From the NCBI GenBank assembly GCA_015501605.1, contig JADNRZ010000001.1, positions 248,001 through 312,000 on the forward strand: a stretch of 64,000 bases of DNA, in the 5' to 3' direction. The stretch comes from Panaeolus papilionaceus. Taxonomy: Eukaryota; Basidiomycota; Agaricomycetes; Agaricales. The notes beneath the pieces are model-generated. The model saw only the letters and a program-made list of their open reading frames with translations, was not told where the DNA came from and did no database searches. Below are positions 47,042 through 58,883 of this stretch, piece by piece. The position numbers were made by a program, and so were the translations under genes. Within the stretch, counting starts at the first letter, position 1; each line of letters begins with the position of its first letter.

Positions 47042-49322
47042 ATGGGCGATACGAAATGGTCCAGGTTTAAGCACAACATCGTTTCAATCATGAGGCCGAG
47101 CTCCACAACCGGTGACAGGGCGCTCTTGACTGGAAAAGGAGCAAGATCAGATAAGCAGCGACAGGATAGGAAGCCAGGAAAAGCCGATTTTGTTGACCAC
47201 CAGGATGGCAAAGGTGGTTCAGAAAACGTGGCCTATGGTTCACTCACCTTGGAGGAACTAAACAACAATATCCAGCGATTATCGTGCTATGCCAGCAACC
47301 TCTTTAACTACGGGGCACTTGAGGGATCCATCCATCCCATCGACTCTGACGGTAAAGCATGGAGACACAAGTCTACGTGGACAGGGATTGAAACCCAAGA
47401 ATCCCAATCACTGGAACTGCCAGTACAACCGCCTCATCCATCATTTGGTGAGCTTTTGGACTAAACCTACCACATGAATTTTATATTGATAGCGAGCTAG
47501 GATTTTTGTATGAAAGCCCCGTTCAGGGCCTCGATTTATACCCGATCGATGTTGAAGGACTGCCCCAGTATGCTGGTATCCTCCCCGGTTCAGTCTCCTT
47601 ACGTGGATTTGCTGAGCACTGCGCCGATCTTGAGCGCCGCTCTGATTTACCTCCCCCTATTCTCTACAACATACGCAAAGAACCTCAACTTGACTTGGAG
47701 CGAGTCGCCAAACAAATGCTCTATTACCAACAAACCGGAGGTGGAAGGGAGTTGGGCCTCAACAAAGAAGCGGATTACCAAGACCTCACCGATTTTTTAG
47801 TTTATGACGAGTGAGTCTTTCCCCCTGTTCCCATATCCAATTCATCATTCCCTCTCGAAGGACAACATGGGCATCTGCAGACGACAAATACAAGCTAGAT
47901 GTTCAAACAAAGGAGCTCCATTGCTGGCTCAATCGTTTTGATTGCTTCGTTGACCTCACGAGATACTCCTCAGTGTCGTATGCGACGCTTCCTCCCCCGC
48001 AAGATATTAGAAGTGTCGGAGGCATTGGCATAGGAAACTTCATGTGGCAAATGATTTTGAGCTATGAAGCGCTACGCCGCCATCGCAAACAGTTGATGGA
48101 CAACCCAGGACCTGGTATGCACATCCGCTGCTCTATGGACATCGCCGATAAATTCATCCGCAACACCGACATTGTGATCAAAGATCGGCCTGACATATCA
48201 GAACGCATTTGTGACCCAAGTCAATCGCCCGTGTCCGAGTTGCTTATTGACCTCTCCCTGTCCAATGACGCATTCCAGATGTATTCCCGCGTCCTCGACG
48301 AGAACCTGAGCACTTTGCTCAGGTTTGCAGACACTTTGAAATGGCCCTTTGATGATGTTCGTGTTGAATCAGCACGACTTCGGCAGGAATATATGAGCCA
48401 GGAAGCTATAGAAGTCCACGTTTTGGACTGGTTTCGAGGCCTCTTTCTTCCCGGTCGTTTCGCAATCGACAAGATTATGACTGTACTCGTTTTCCTAACG
48501 CCTCAGCTCGCTGGTATGGACCTACCTGCTACGTATGAATCTGGGCTTGTCCTTCCCTGGTGCTCTTATTGGCGCTCCCGCACTGCCCTCGGCTCTCTGT
48601 TCGCTGCAATGGATGGTGTAAGCCAAATTTGTGGATGGGTCGGTCCATGCCCTCCTGTTGGCAACGGCGCAGTTACGAGAGCTGCATGGGTGGACCCAGA
48701 CGCAAAAAGGATTGGCCGAGTTCCTATACCAGTGTACAGCAGTACTCAAGGTGGAGACTACCCAGATAAAGCCAAGCCTATCCAAATGACTGCGCTGAAA
48801 AGCAATTCCAGCAACAAGAAATGGGTCGTTCCAACCCCACCTCCCTCACCGGCCAACACCCCACAGTTTGAGTTTGGTTCCCTTACCAGCACAACCATTG
48901 TACCTTTTATGCCATTGCGTGCCCAACCTGGTTTTTGTGATCCTATCTACGACATGAAGCTTACTTTTTTTATAAAGCAGGCCCCAAAACCGACACATTT
49001 CCCAGTTTTTAAAATCAAGCACAATCCCGTCTTCATCACTCCTCCCCCTTGTGTCAAAGGACCCCACGCCATTCCGCAGAATTCTGTCATAGGTGTCATC
49101 CACAGCGCCGAAACTATCCACCATTGTCTGGGTGATGATGAGGGCATTCTAGTAATTAATGCGACAGGAAAAGGCGCAGAGCTTGTTGCTCGGGCGTGGT
49201 GTATTGATAGAGGCAGACATGCAATTGTAAGGCGCCATGAGACACCCACCTGCTTTGGCTGCTGTCTAAAGCTGGCAGCTTCGCTCAGTGCTCATTTAAG
49301 CGTCCTTATATGGGTTCGCTGA
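47042..49322 (+). CDS. conserved protein of unknown function, paralogue 2
   Basis: Three exons (47042-47447, 47501-47810, 47861-49322) encode 725 residues, with both introns at the same positions and phases as in paralogue 1. Conserved landmarks are VQGLDLYPIDVEGL, YYQQTGGGRELGLNKEADY, TTWASADDKYKL, CSYWRSRTALGSLFAAMDGV, ICGWVGPCPPV, FITPPPCVKGPHAIPQ and HETPTCFGCCLKLAASLSA. The N-terminal 70 residues and the Pro-rich linker differ most. No catalytic motif, signal peptide or known fold is apparent. The strongest conservation is in the last 400 residues, so function probably lies there. It follows paralogue 1 in the same direction. Confidence 0.8.
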
Positions 49323-49577
49323 AAGTATGTAGCTTCTTCTCTTTGATCTAGCTCCACTATGTACAAGGTGAGCCCATGTCATGTCCTCCTCGGCTACGCT
49401 CATAACGTCGACATTTTAGGATGTATTTTTACAATCATCTCACAAATGACACTCCGCTTTGACACTTTTGCCCATCCTTGAGAACTGAGAAATATATAAG
49501 ATTATTCTTAGGCCAGGGCACAGTATTTCTCACCGCGTCTCCTTTCCTCCCCCTTTTACACCTTATCTTCAATCATC

Positions 49578-50926
49578 ATGCGCAAAACAGCGCGATTCAA
49601 GCCATCTACCGACCTGCCTAGTCTTTCAGGCAAGGTCATCATAGTAACAGGAGCTAAGTTCGTGTTTACCTTCTAACCTTTCTCGCTCTGTATTACGAGA
49701 CAAACTTTGAATGTAGCACAGGAATAGGTTACACAACCGTCAGGAATCTCGCTCGTAAAGGTGCAAAAGTATATCTTGGGTCTCGTTCAGAAGAGAAGGG
49801 CATAGCCGCAGTGCAAAGGCTTTATGACGAAGGAGTTACACCTGGTCAAGTCCTATGGCTGGAATGCGATATTGGGAGCCCATCACTGGCATCTGCAGCC
49901 GCCGAAAGGTTCCAACAGATGGAGGATAGGCTTGATATTTTAAGTCAGTTTTCCTTGTCGCTTTCCAGTGATATCATAGCTCTGAACGGGCGCTTACCAT
50001 AGTCAATAACGCTGCTTGGTTCGTCGCGTTTTTCGGTTTAATATGACTCATACCAAAGCCCAGGTCCTTAGCACGTACGACGAAGCGGCCAAGCCTGCTC
50101 AAGATGGTAGGAAGTTATCACTTAGTCTTCTGCGAATAGATCTAAAAGGCGCCTGCTTCAGGGATCACTGAGATGATGATGACCAAGTGAGAATCCGCCA
50201 TTTTCTCCTTCAGCTAACGACCTTGACAGCGAAGCTACTAGCCATATCGGAACCTTTCAATTTACAGTTTCATTACTGCCTTTGTTGAAGAAAACCTCCG
50301 AGCTTCCCAACTCCGATGTCCGAATTGTAACAGTAAGAGGCCAACTCCTTCGCCAACAGCATTTTTGACGTGACCTGAACAGGTCGCATCCTCCGCACAC
50401 GTCGATTACTACCGGGCTAGGGATCCAATGCTCAACTTTAGTTCACCCGACTCTTTCAAGGAATCTTATGTCAATGACAAGTTCTCGTTCATATCGCGAT
50501 ACAGTTCGTCCCCACTGGTTCACTCCTTGCCCGCGATCTTGAATACTTAAAAACTCTGTAGGTATCTCCAAACTCGCGAATATTCTCTTCACGTCAGGCC
50601 TACAGAAACGTGTCCCGAAGAACATCATCTGTATCTCACTTCATCCCGGAACGGTGAAGAGCACATTCGCGTCCGGATATCGTTTTTATACGGTCATAAA
50701 TTTCCTCATGGGTTTGATCGGACTGAACGTCGATGAAGGATCTTTCACGACATGCTTTGCTGCAGCTTCGCCACAGGTGAAGCAAATGCCTGAAATGTAT
50801 GCTGGACGGTATATTGTCCCTTTTGGATTAATAGGGGACACATCGGCTAACGCGAAGAGAGAGGATCTGGAGGAGCAGCTCTGGCAAACGACTGAAGTAT
50901 ATATACAAGGGTGCAATTTGAATTAA
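49578..50926 (+). CDS. short-chain dehydrogenase/reductase (SDR copy 4)
   Basis: Eight exons (49578-49657, 49717-49943, 50003-50018, 50072-50106, 50162-50186, 50242-50332, 50383-50503, 50562-50926) encode 319 residues. Motifs: TGANTGIG, LDILINNAA, catalytic Ser in VASSAH, active site YSISK. The seventh exon is one codon longer than in copies 1-3. It is closest in sequence to copy 1 (HIGTFQFTVSLLPLLKKTSELP against HIGTYQLTMSLLPLLKKTAELP, compared in short pieces). A TATA box lies at 49493-49500. It is convergent with the RdRP-helicase gene; the stop codons are only 78 bp apart. Confidence 0.88.
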
Positions 50927-51004
50927 TATGTGGGTGGGACCTGTGCCTACTTCCTAGTTCTCTTTGTCGCGTATCACCGTACCATGCTGCATAAATACAT
51001 TTGT

Positions 51005-54000
51005 TCACTCTTCTAAATTTAACACAACCTCTTCACATGCCTCCAGCGCCCGCTTCCAGAGAGGGTTTGCGCTCAGAGTGGCACGGTCGCCAACGATAAT
51101 CAAAGCCAGGCGTGCCCGAGTCCACATCACGTTTAATCGTCTTGGATCTTCCAAGAATCCCACATCCGCATCCGCATTGCATCTGACAGTGGAGAATATA
51201 ATGATGTCGCTTTCCCGACCCTGAAACGAGTCCACGGTCGAACATGTAATGGAGCCTGGTAGCTTGTGCCGCAAAGATTGGATTTGTTTTGTGTATGGCG
51301 AGAGCACAGTGGTCGTTAACTGGGAAATGCGGTCTTCTTCCTCCCCTCCAGCTTTGACTCTTGTCAAGAGTGGACAGATCTTGTGAATCAGCTCCACCTG
51401 CCCCTCATTACTTTTGGAACGTCCCCCCATATCTTCTTCCGCTGAGCATTGAATGAAGACGGCGGGGATGATATTACCATCATCAGACAATGGCCAAGGA
51501 AACTCCGCAACAGCTAAGAAGTTGGCCACTGTGGCGTTCCGTTCACTAGTCTGGAGTCTGTCCTGATAGAATTCCCTGGATGGAAATTCGTTCAACTCGC
51601 GAGGAGAGCGATATTGGACATCCAACATTGTCTTCGACATTCCCAGCAGCTCGGCTTCTTCGTCAGAAGTCTTTGTGTACAGACGCTCAAGCAAAGAGAC
51701 GTCATATTCCAATGCTTTGGCCATGTGTCTCACTGTGGGACGAAGCTGAACACTGGTTGGGGATGTACATGTTAACAACCCATCTGCAATAAATTGTGCA
51801 TTATGACTTACTGATCCCCCACTACTACCGCCCGTTCAACACCTTTGACGAGCGGTATAAGGGCACATGGTTCTGTAATTTGCGAAGCTTCGTCAATAAG
51901 GGCAATGCTGAAATCGACCTTCCTCAAAATCCCCAAACCGGCGCCTAAGATCAACGATTCAGGGGCGTAAAATCGAGATAAGTTAATGTGTTACCTGCAC
52001 ACGTCGTGAAGACCAGTTTGGCCTTCTCGACACGGTCTTGAGCTTGTTTCAGAAGACGGTTGTTCTCGGTCATGTCGCCACCAACTCTGGCATTTATCGT
52101 ATAGTGTTGGAGGTTGACACTGACCTTACTCTGATCTGTTGCCACACGGAGTATTTGCTCCTCGGCGAGCAGGTTCTCGGTTTGATTTACCCTAATAAAA
52201 CGCTCCAGTACATTGTCCACCGCTGTTGTAGCACTCGTATTAGCTGTGAAAAGTAAGAGTAAGAGAACACTGGTAGCAAACCGTTGTGTGTGGAAGCTGT
52301 CATGAGTATTTTGGGTAGATCTGTACCATATGACTTGATAATATCAAACAGGATCTGGACCATAACAGTTGTCTTTCCCGTCCCTTGAAATGAAGGTAAG
52401 ACATCGCATATATGACAGCGAATCTCGAGAAGCGCACCTGGTGGCCCCCAAATCAAAGAAAGAGGAGATCTCCAAGATCGCATAGCCCTGAGCTGGCTCT
52501 CGTTCAGGTCTTCAGGGTCAACTTGACTTCCTATAGTCTCCCTGTTGTTTAAGCCCAGCACTGGTGCATCATTGACGATGAGGTCGTAAAAAGCACAGCA
52601 TTCATTTGTCTCAGTCAGGAGCCGTTTGATAGCGTCCATCATTGCGTTGCTCGTTGCTAAAGCAGGTAATACACAAGTTAACATTGGTGTAATTAATAGC
52701 AAATGTGCCAAAAGTGAAGCTCACCGGTACTGCCTGCATCGTACATATTCCAGTCCATCTCCTCCATCTCTGGAGGAGCAGGGTGTAGTAATTGTAGCTT
52801 CAACTCTCCTTTAGATGCTTGAACAACCAGTCCATCCATGATAGGCGCGTTTATCCACCTATTATCAGCCCTCGAAGCAGCCTGAAGTCGTACATGCGAG
52901 TGAATCCTGATCGCATTCCGTGCATCGATTCGGATCTCTGCCTTGATTTGACTTGTACTGGGGTAGTCTGGTGTAAATGACAGCTTCGCATGGGATGGTG
53001 CTACACTTTGCCGTTTTCGGGGACGACCATCTTCGTCACAGGGACATTCATCGGCTGCCTCTTCTGCTCGATCGAAGGCAACTCCAAGGGCCTGTTTGCG
53101 TCCATACTCCGCAGAGGAGCTAGGTGGGCAGTGATCGTGATAGCTGTCACTCAAGACGAGTAGAACCTCCTGGCAGAGTTGAGGGGACCGCACGGAGAGG
53201 GCAGAGAGCATGAGCAAATCAACAAATTGCTCCAAAGTAAGCTCCCCTATCGACTTGGCCAGCTTTTCCAGGGCTACCAAGGTTGCGATCTTCGTTTCAT
53301 TGGCCGATCTGATGATGTTCCGAATGATAGGTTGTGTTACTGGTTGTAATTCTTCCGTAAGTGCGAGGTCCTCTCCAGGTGGGTAAATCTGAAGCAAGTT
53401 ATAAACCAAAGATGGGACCCGTTCTATCCAGGCTGCAAGAACGTCGGGTGACATTGGGGTACTATGGGCCAGAAATTCAAAGGTCCAGACGACCTCGGTG
53501 TGTGCGTGGTGCTTCATGGCAAAAGACATCACTTTGTCGATATCTATGTCGTCCTTGGTCGACAAAAGGGCTTCAAAGGACTCCTTGGTGTGCTTCGGGC
53601 GGGCGCCCTTGCTATTTTCTCCATTCCCAAGATCAGGGAAGTCTTCGTTGTTGGGTCCATTTGGCGATCGTAAAAAGGCCATGGGGGATGGGAGATAAAA
53701 TATGTCTTCCAGCCATTGATCTTCCTCTGGTAACTGACCCCATTTAACTTCAGCAATATCGTTGAGGTGATAGGGCGTCGGTTTTCTTTCAAAACGTCGA
53801 ACACGCTCTTCCGTAGGGATACTATACGGGCCGATTGATACGAGGAAATAATATAAATAAGAGGAAACGCACTGTTCAAACCAGAGATCAAAAAGTTGAT
53901 GCGCGACGCGATCCCGGTTAGAGACAACATGTAACTCGATGGTCCTCACTGGGGTCCTGTTAACCCGCCCAAGTTGCTGAATTTCAAAGCATCATTAGCA

Positions 54001-56972
54001 GGACTCGAGGTGAAGTAAGGCATAAGGATGGTAAGCTAACTGTTTGAATACCCCCGGGAAACTTTACAAGTGCGATGCTCGTAGTGATTTCGTTACCTAG
54101 CGCGGATGGAGGCCGGTTGATAAAGACGAAGGTGTTGCCAAGGTGTTTATCGTAAAGTTGAAATCGGTTATCGGAGCAGTGCAATCTGTAACCAGGGTGG
54201 CAAGGACGTAGTGTAGAAATTGTTGAAGCTGCTTTGGGCATGAACGTGCAAGTAACAACGTTTTCGTTGACTTCAGGATCTTCATCCCATGGAATGTCTC
54301 CGCGCATAAAAATGCCGACAGAAAATCTTGAGTCGGTCTGAAGCGATAGCTTAGTTAGCAGAATGAATGGAATTTTTATAGGTCAAGCTACCTGAATGAT
54401 TAATAACTTGCGTGTATAGTCTTGAGTCGCTAGCCTCAGGTATTCGAAAAAGGTCTTCAGCCCATGTTCTTCAGACGAATACAGACGATGAATGGCAAAC
54501 GGTCGAGCCAGGTTTCGTTGATAAATGTCTCGAGGTTTCAATATATCGGACCGCACTAACGAGTTCCATATTTCGGGATACTCGATAGAGGATAGCTGGA
54601 GTGTCGCCTGAATAGTGTGCTTTTCCGATGTTGTAAGAGCAGAGAAATCGATTTGAGAGAAGTAAGGCCTGATGTCGATAGAATTCTGTCTGCAGAAACG
54701 AAGTGCAAGGTTGAAGAGCTCGTATTCCGAAACGGCGTTTTGCTTGCTCTGTAGCAACGATCTAAGAAGAATTTCCCCGTCCTCTGGCGCGACGGTTGAT
54801 ATTTCCCGTCTTCCTTCGGCGGTGGACAAGAACGACTCAGAGAATTTCTGGGCATTTTCCTCCAAAAGGTCCAGAATGTAAGGTTCGCTCTGCTCGGGAG
54901 GAGTGGCCAATCTTTCTGGAATCCTGATGTTGGCACCGTCGACCGACTGTGAATGCAAAGCGTTGAGTTCCTGACATTCCTTGCACAGAGCCCCTTGTGG
55001 GCTACTTCGGGCCCATTTTGCATGTAACGCGGATACTTTAGCAACACCAGATCTGATTGTCCTTATTAATCTCCAGAGAGCAATGTGATCAAGGGTACAC
55101 TCACGATGTATAGGAAACAAAATGTTGAGCGAGATCCATACGCGTAATGTCTCTCTTTACAAATTCCTTGTTTCCCGGATAGTCATAGGACTAAATGGAC
55201 GTGGTTAGTTTGGCTCAGTTCATAAAGCGCAAAGCGCAAACCTCAGATATCTTGCGTGGCATAATGTCTGGGTCCCAACAAACGAAGAACTCATCGCCTA
55301 AAATCATGTTACAGTTTCATATAAAACGAATGTAGCGTCAGGGCTGTACCATCAAGATCTCCTCCACTACTCATTGAAGGGGCAGCTTTGTGATTTGGCT
55401 TCGCAATCGTTGCAAACACCAGGCAATCGACAAGGTGATTAAGTTTGGGGTGACTGACCGCACGGAGCTTAAGGATGTCACCTAAGCATGTAAAATATTA
55501 AAAAGGGCCCCATCATTGAACAGAATCGATATGAAGAAAATACCCACCGGGATGAAGACAAGGGTTCCTCACAATGAAGACGTCCCCGTGGATAGGCGTT
55601 GATGGACCCTTTCTGGACGCGGTTATACGGATGTGAACTTCACCCTCCTTCAACACCTGGAATGGGTCACAAACTCCGTAAAGCCTGCGCGATTTATGTA
55701 TCATCATCCTGGATTTGAAGCGTTGCGTTCTCTCGTCTTGGGTTTTAGATATCTCCGAAGACTGTAGTTTCCTGATCTGCTTGGTAATATCTGGGTCATC
55801 TAAACCTCGCAGGAGGACCTGCTCCGCGAGTGGATACATGTCCAAGCAAGAGAGAAAGTCGATGGCGTTGGTGACATTTTCGGAGGCAGACGCGACCCAG
55901 TCGAAATATGCTTGTTGCTTGTTGATTAACGCTTCATTGGAAACGTCGAGACTGGACAAAAGTACGATTATGTCATTGTTAAGCCTCCCAAAGGAATAAG
56001 GCTTGGAATATCCAACAACAGAGAAGCTTGTGTCGGCGGTTGTCACGAATTTCTTCATACTTTTGCGAAACTGGGCAAGGTGTACTGGCGATGTTGAATC
56101 CATTTCTGGATGCAGCATCAGAACGCCCTTGTAGCCAAGGTATCTTTATATTTGAAAGTAAACCTTTCCGCTATCATGAAAAAACTAAAAAGGATATGAG
56201 CACTCACCGAATTTGAAAAACTGTAGGGGTGTATCTTGTCCCACGAAATATGATCCTTTTGGCTTTGCTGACTTGAACAGCCAACCGCCTTGACATGAGG
56301 CCACAGCCGTCTGAGAAAATTTCGTCACCCATTTTGATATCTGGGATGTCGGCGATGCGGTTGGGGTCCAAGTTGAAATCTATCTCAGCCGACGAGAAAA
56401 GGAGGCCAATTCTTTTGGCACCTGGAGAAACATCAGAGACAAACATCAATGGAAATTTTCGGACTGACGTTTAGCAACGTTCATGATACGGCCAAAGTCC
56501 CCCATGGGATAGATACGTCTATCAAGTTCTTCATCGGATGTCGCTTCACGTAAAAAGCAGGAGCGACCTCTCTGTTGAGAGTGGATGAGAGAAAGCCAGA
56601 ATGGGCATGCGAGGAATGACTTACCAACTGGCTGTTACTATGATGATAAAACCGAAATTGGACTCCATTCAAAACAACACCCTTCCGGAACATCTTCAAC
56701 ACATAGTCAACTGCGACTTTGGGGGGTTGCTCAGGAAATCTGAACATATTCATCGTGAAGAGGATAAACTTGGAGGGATCATCAGAGTTGAGTACACGGT
56801 TTGAGGAAAACTCTTCAATGCGAAGAGTGATCCCAGTCGAGGCACTGATTGAAAGCAACCTCCCATATATCTTGCCTGGTCGAGTGCGAGATGGTAAAGC
56901 GTTGGCGGGATATTGAAATTCCCAGCTGTCGTCCTCTGGTGTGATATGAGCTCGTAAAACTACTGTGCTCAT
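51005..56972 (-). CDS. RNAi-type RNA-dependent RNA polymerase fused to an SF1 (Upf1-like) helicase
   Basis: Fifteen minus-strand exons read as one frame of 1731 residues: 56972-56625, 56571-56469, 56421-56208, 56143-55548, 55481-55350, 55297-55242, 55190-55105, 55052-54392, 54337-54041, 53976-52725, 52656-52438, 52383-52282, 52243-51995, 51944-51812, 51752-51005. The N-terminal half is a cellular RdRP: SNSQL..RSCF, YPMGDFGRIMNVAK and the catalytic SSGGDLDGDEFFVCWDP, with the DLDGD aspartates at 462-466. The family copies single-stranded RNA into double-stranded RNA for silencing. After a linker (about 830-1250) comes an SF1 helicase: Walker A GPPGTGKTT (1319-1327), DEAS (about 1456), GDHVQLRP, VDSFQGRES and RRLNVMWTRAR. 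The polymerase lacks several hundred N-terminal residues found in QDE-1-type enzymes. It might be two genes, but no stop or start separates the halves. Confidence 0.87.
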
Positions 56973-57116
56973 GGTGGTAGATGAAAGACAGATGATCGAT
57001 AAAAAAAATAGAGTTAGACGCCCAAGCTTGCTTCGGTGTTCGTGTGGAAAACCCTATTGGATGCCATATTTACTTATTGCACGGACACCCTGTACCCTCC
57101 TATCCTGCTCCATCTC
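56973..57116. promoter_or_regulatory. bidirectional promoter between RdRP-helicase and P-loop NTPase
   Basis: Only 144 bp separate two divergent start codons (56972 minus, 57117 plus), so the two genes must share control DNA. No clear TATA box is visible; an A-run lies at about 57001-57009. Confidence 0.55.
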
Positions 57117-57771
57117 ATGTCTGAAAGTACGGAAACGCCGTTATCAATCTTTATCATAGGTCCTTCAGTAAGTAAGTTATACTGGTGGGAGGGAGGGAAG
57201 TGCTTACATTTCACAGTCGACGGGCAAAACCACATTGTGTGAGGCATTAGTGGAATCCTTGAGCATACCACAAGAAGCATATGTCACCGAGGTTGCACGC
57301 ACAATTATGAAGGAAAAGGGGTACTCGCGCAACACCATCGGAGTTCTCGATATGCAAAAGGACATTATGGAGGGTTATTACACAAGGCAGCGTAACCTGG
57401 AACAACTAGGCGAAAAATACCCCATCCACCTTTATGATCGCTCTGTTATTGATCCCGTTGTCTACGCCATGTTGACCGCACCAAATGATGACGAAGCCAA
57501 CAATAGGAAAGACCTCCTAACACGCACACCGGCATTCAGAAACGCTGTAGACAAGTTCAAGCAATCAATTATGGTGCTGATGAGACCAGTTGAAGGGTGG
57601 TTGGTTGACGATGGTATTAGGAGCGTTGATAATCAGCTCGAGTGCATCAACACGTTTGAAAGCCTTCTCGAGGAATGGGAAATACCATACGTCTCAATGG
57701 GTGACGAAATCCAGTCGTTGACAAGAAGAGTGGCGAAAATGGAAGGAATAATCAAAGAACGGTCACTGTGA
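57117..57771 (+). CDS. P-loop NTPase, AAA_28/NadR-kinase-like
   Basis: Two exons (57117-57167 and 57217-57771) encode 201 residues. The intron cuts the Walker A loop: splicing gives IIGPSSTGKTTLCEAL at about residues 13-28. Downstream are EVARTIMKEKG, a Gln-rich helix, and YDRSVIDPVVYA, which resembles the DRxxxDPxxYA motif of NadR-type nucleoside kinases and AAA_28 domains. The family binds ATP and probably phosphorylates a small substrate; the substrate here is unknown. It shares a 144-bp promoter with the RdRP-helicase gene, but that is no proof of a functional link. Length is typical for a single-domain member. Confidence 0.8.
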
Positions 57772-58883
57772 TTGACGTTTTTGACACATAATGCGACAGA
57801 TATATTGACATTGTAACTCAAATGTAGTAGCCCTGTCTCAGAGTTGGCGGCAATTTTAGGGAACAGTGTAACACATGTACTCACCATTGGTGCAAATCAA
57901 ACAACCTGTTGGATGAGTGCTTATCCCTTCGTATCTGATGCTCTGACTGGTGGAGAAAATGAATCCATAGGGGTATTGAACTTGACTACTTTGACGCCAG
58001 CGGAAGGCCTGGCAATTGTTGATGTACCTGTCATGGTCGAGTCTGAATCGTTGGAACCCCGCTGACAACAGCTGGGACGGTGAAGGGTTGTAAGAAGAGT
58101 TTTGTTAGTCCAAATTATTCACGAAATTGTAACGAGCATCGTTAAATTCCTGAATGAATACTCAAATTGGTCGTGGTTGCACTGAGTTGAGGAGCAGGCT
58201 TGCCCTGGCTTCCTCAACGACCCTCGGTGACCCTCTTGAAGGAAAGTCTCACGGTGGAACACGGATCAACAGCAACACTCCGATCAGGAACATCCTCCGC
58301 TGCTTGTGCGCTATCTAGTCTCAGTGACCAGCTTCGGAGGGCCAAATGTGCTTCCGCGTAAATAACATAAAGGTAGGTGGAAACAGACAAATTTGGCACT
58401 CAAGGCAGTTCTTTGTCAACAGTTGCTCAGTATTATGGCCCTTGTCTAAGTACCCAATAACTAAGAAATTTTACTTTCAGAGATCGTTGACTGTTGAAAC
58501 TTTTGAGATAATTCGATCGTCAACTGCTTAGCTCGTCTCCATATGTATATATGCCTCACATATTTACAGCAGAAATTTCTCGCCAGCAGGGAGAGATGAA
58601 GTTACACAGGGCTCGTTGTGCCAAGCAACCCTTGTCAAAGAGACGATCTCCATACAGAGCGACGACAGTAGTGTGCACACCGCCTCACCCATACCTCCAT
58701 CAGGCAATTACCGGATTCCAGGGATGAAGATTTGACATCCCTTCAAGGCATGCAAGTAGATGTGAACTCAATCCTAGTTTTGGCGCTTGTTACATGGGTC
58801 CCTACTTTCCATTTAAATCGTACATAATACACTTCCCCTCGCAACGTCCGGATTCCATGCCTTGATCGTGAATTCCTGTATCT
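57772..58883. other. intergenic between the P-loop NTPase and the GST gene
   Basis: Two antiparallel frames of about 70 codons overlap at 57844-58068 and neither has recognisable features. I see nothing else. Confidence 0.4.

Noticed and set aside
51005..54337. Helicase as a separate gene from the RdRP
   Set aside because: Exons 9 and 10 join in frame with consensus splice sites, there is no stop codon after the RdRP part, and no promoter-like gap exists. I kept one gene but note that only cDNA can settle it.
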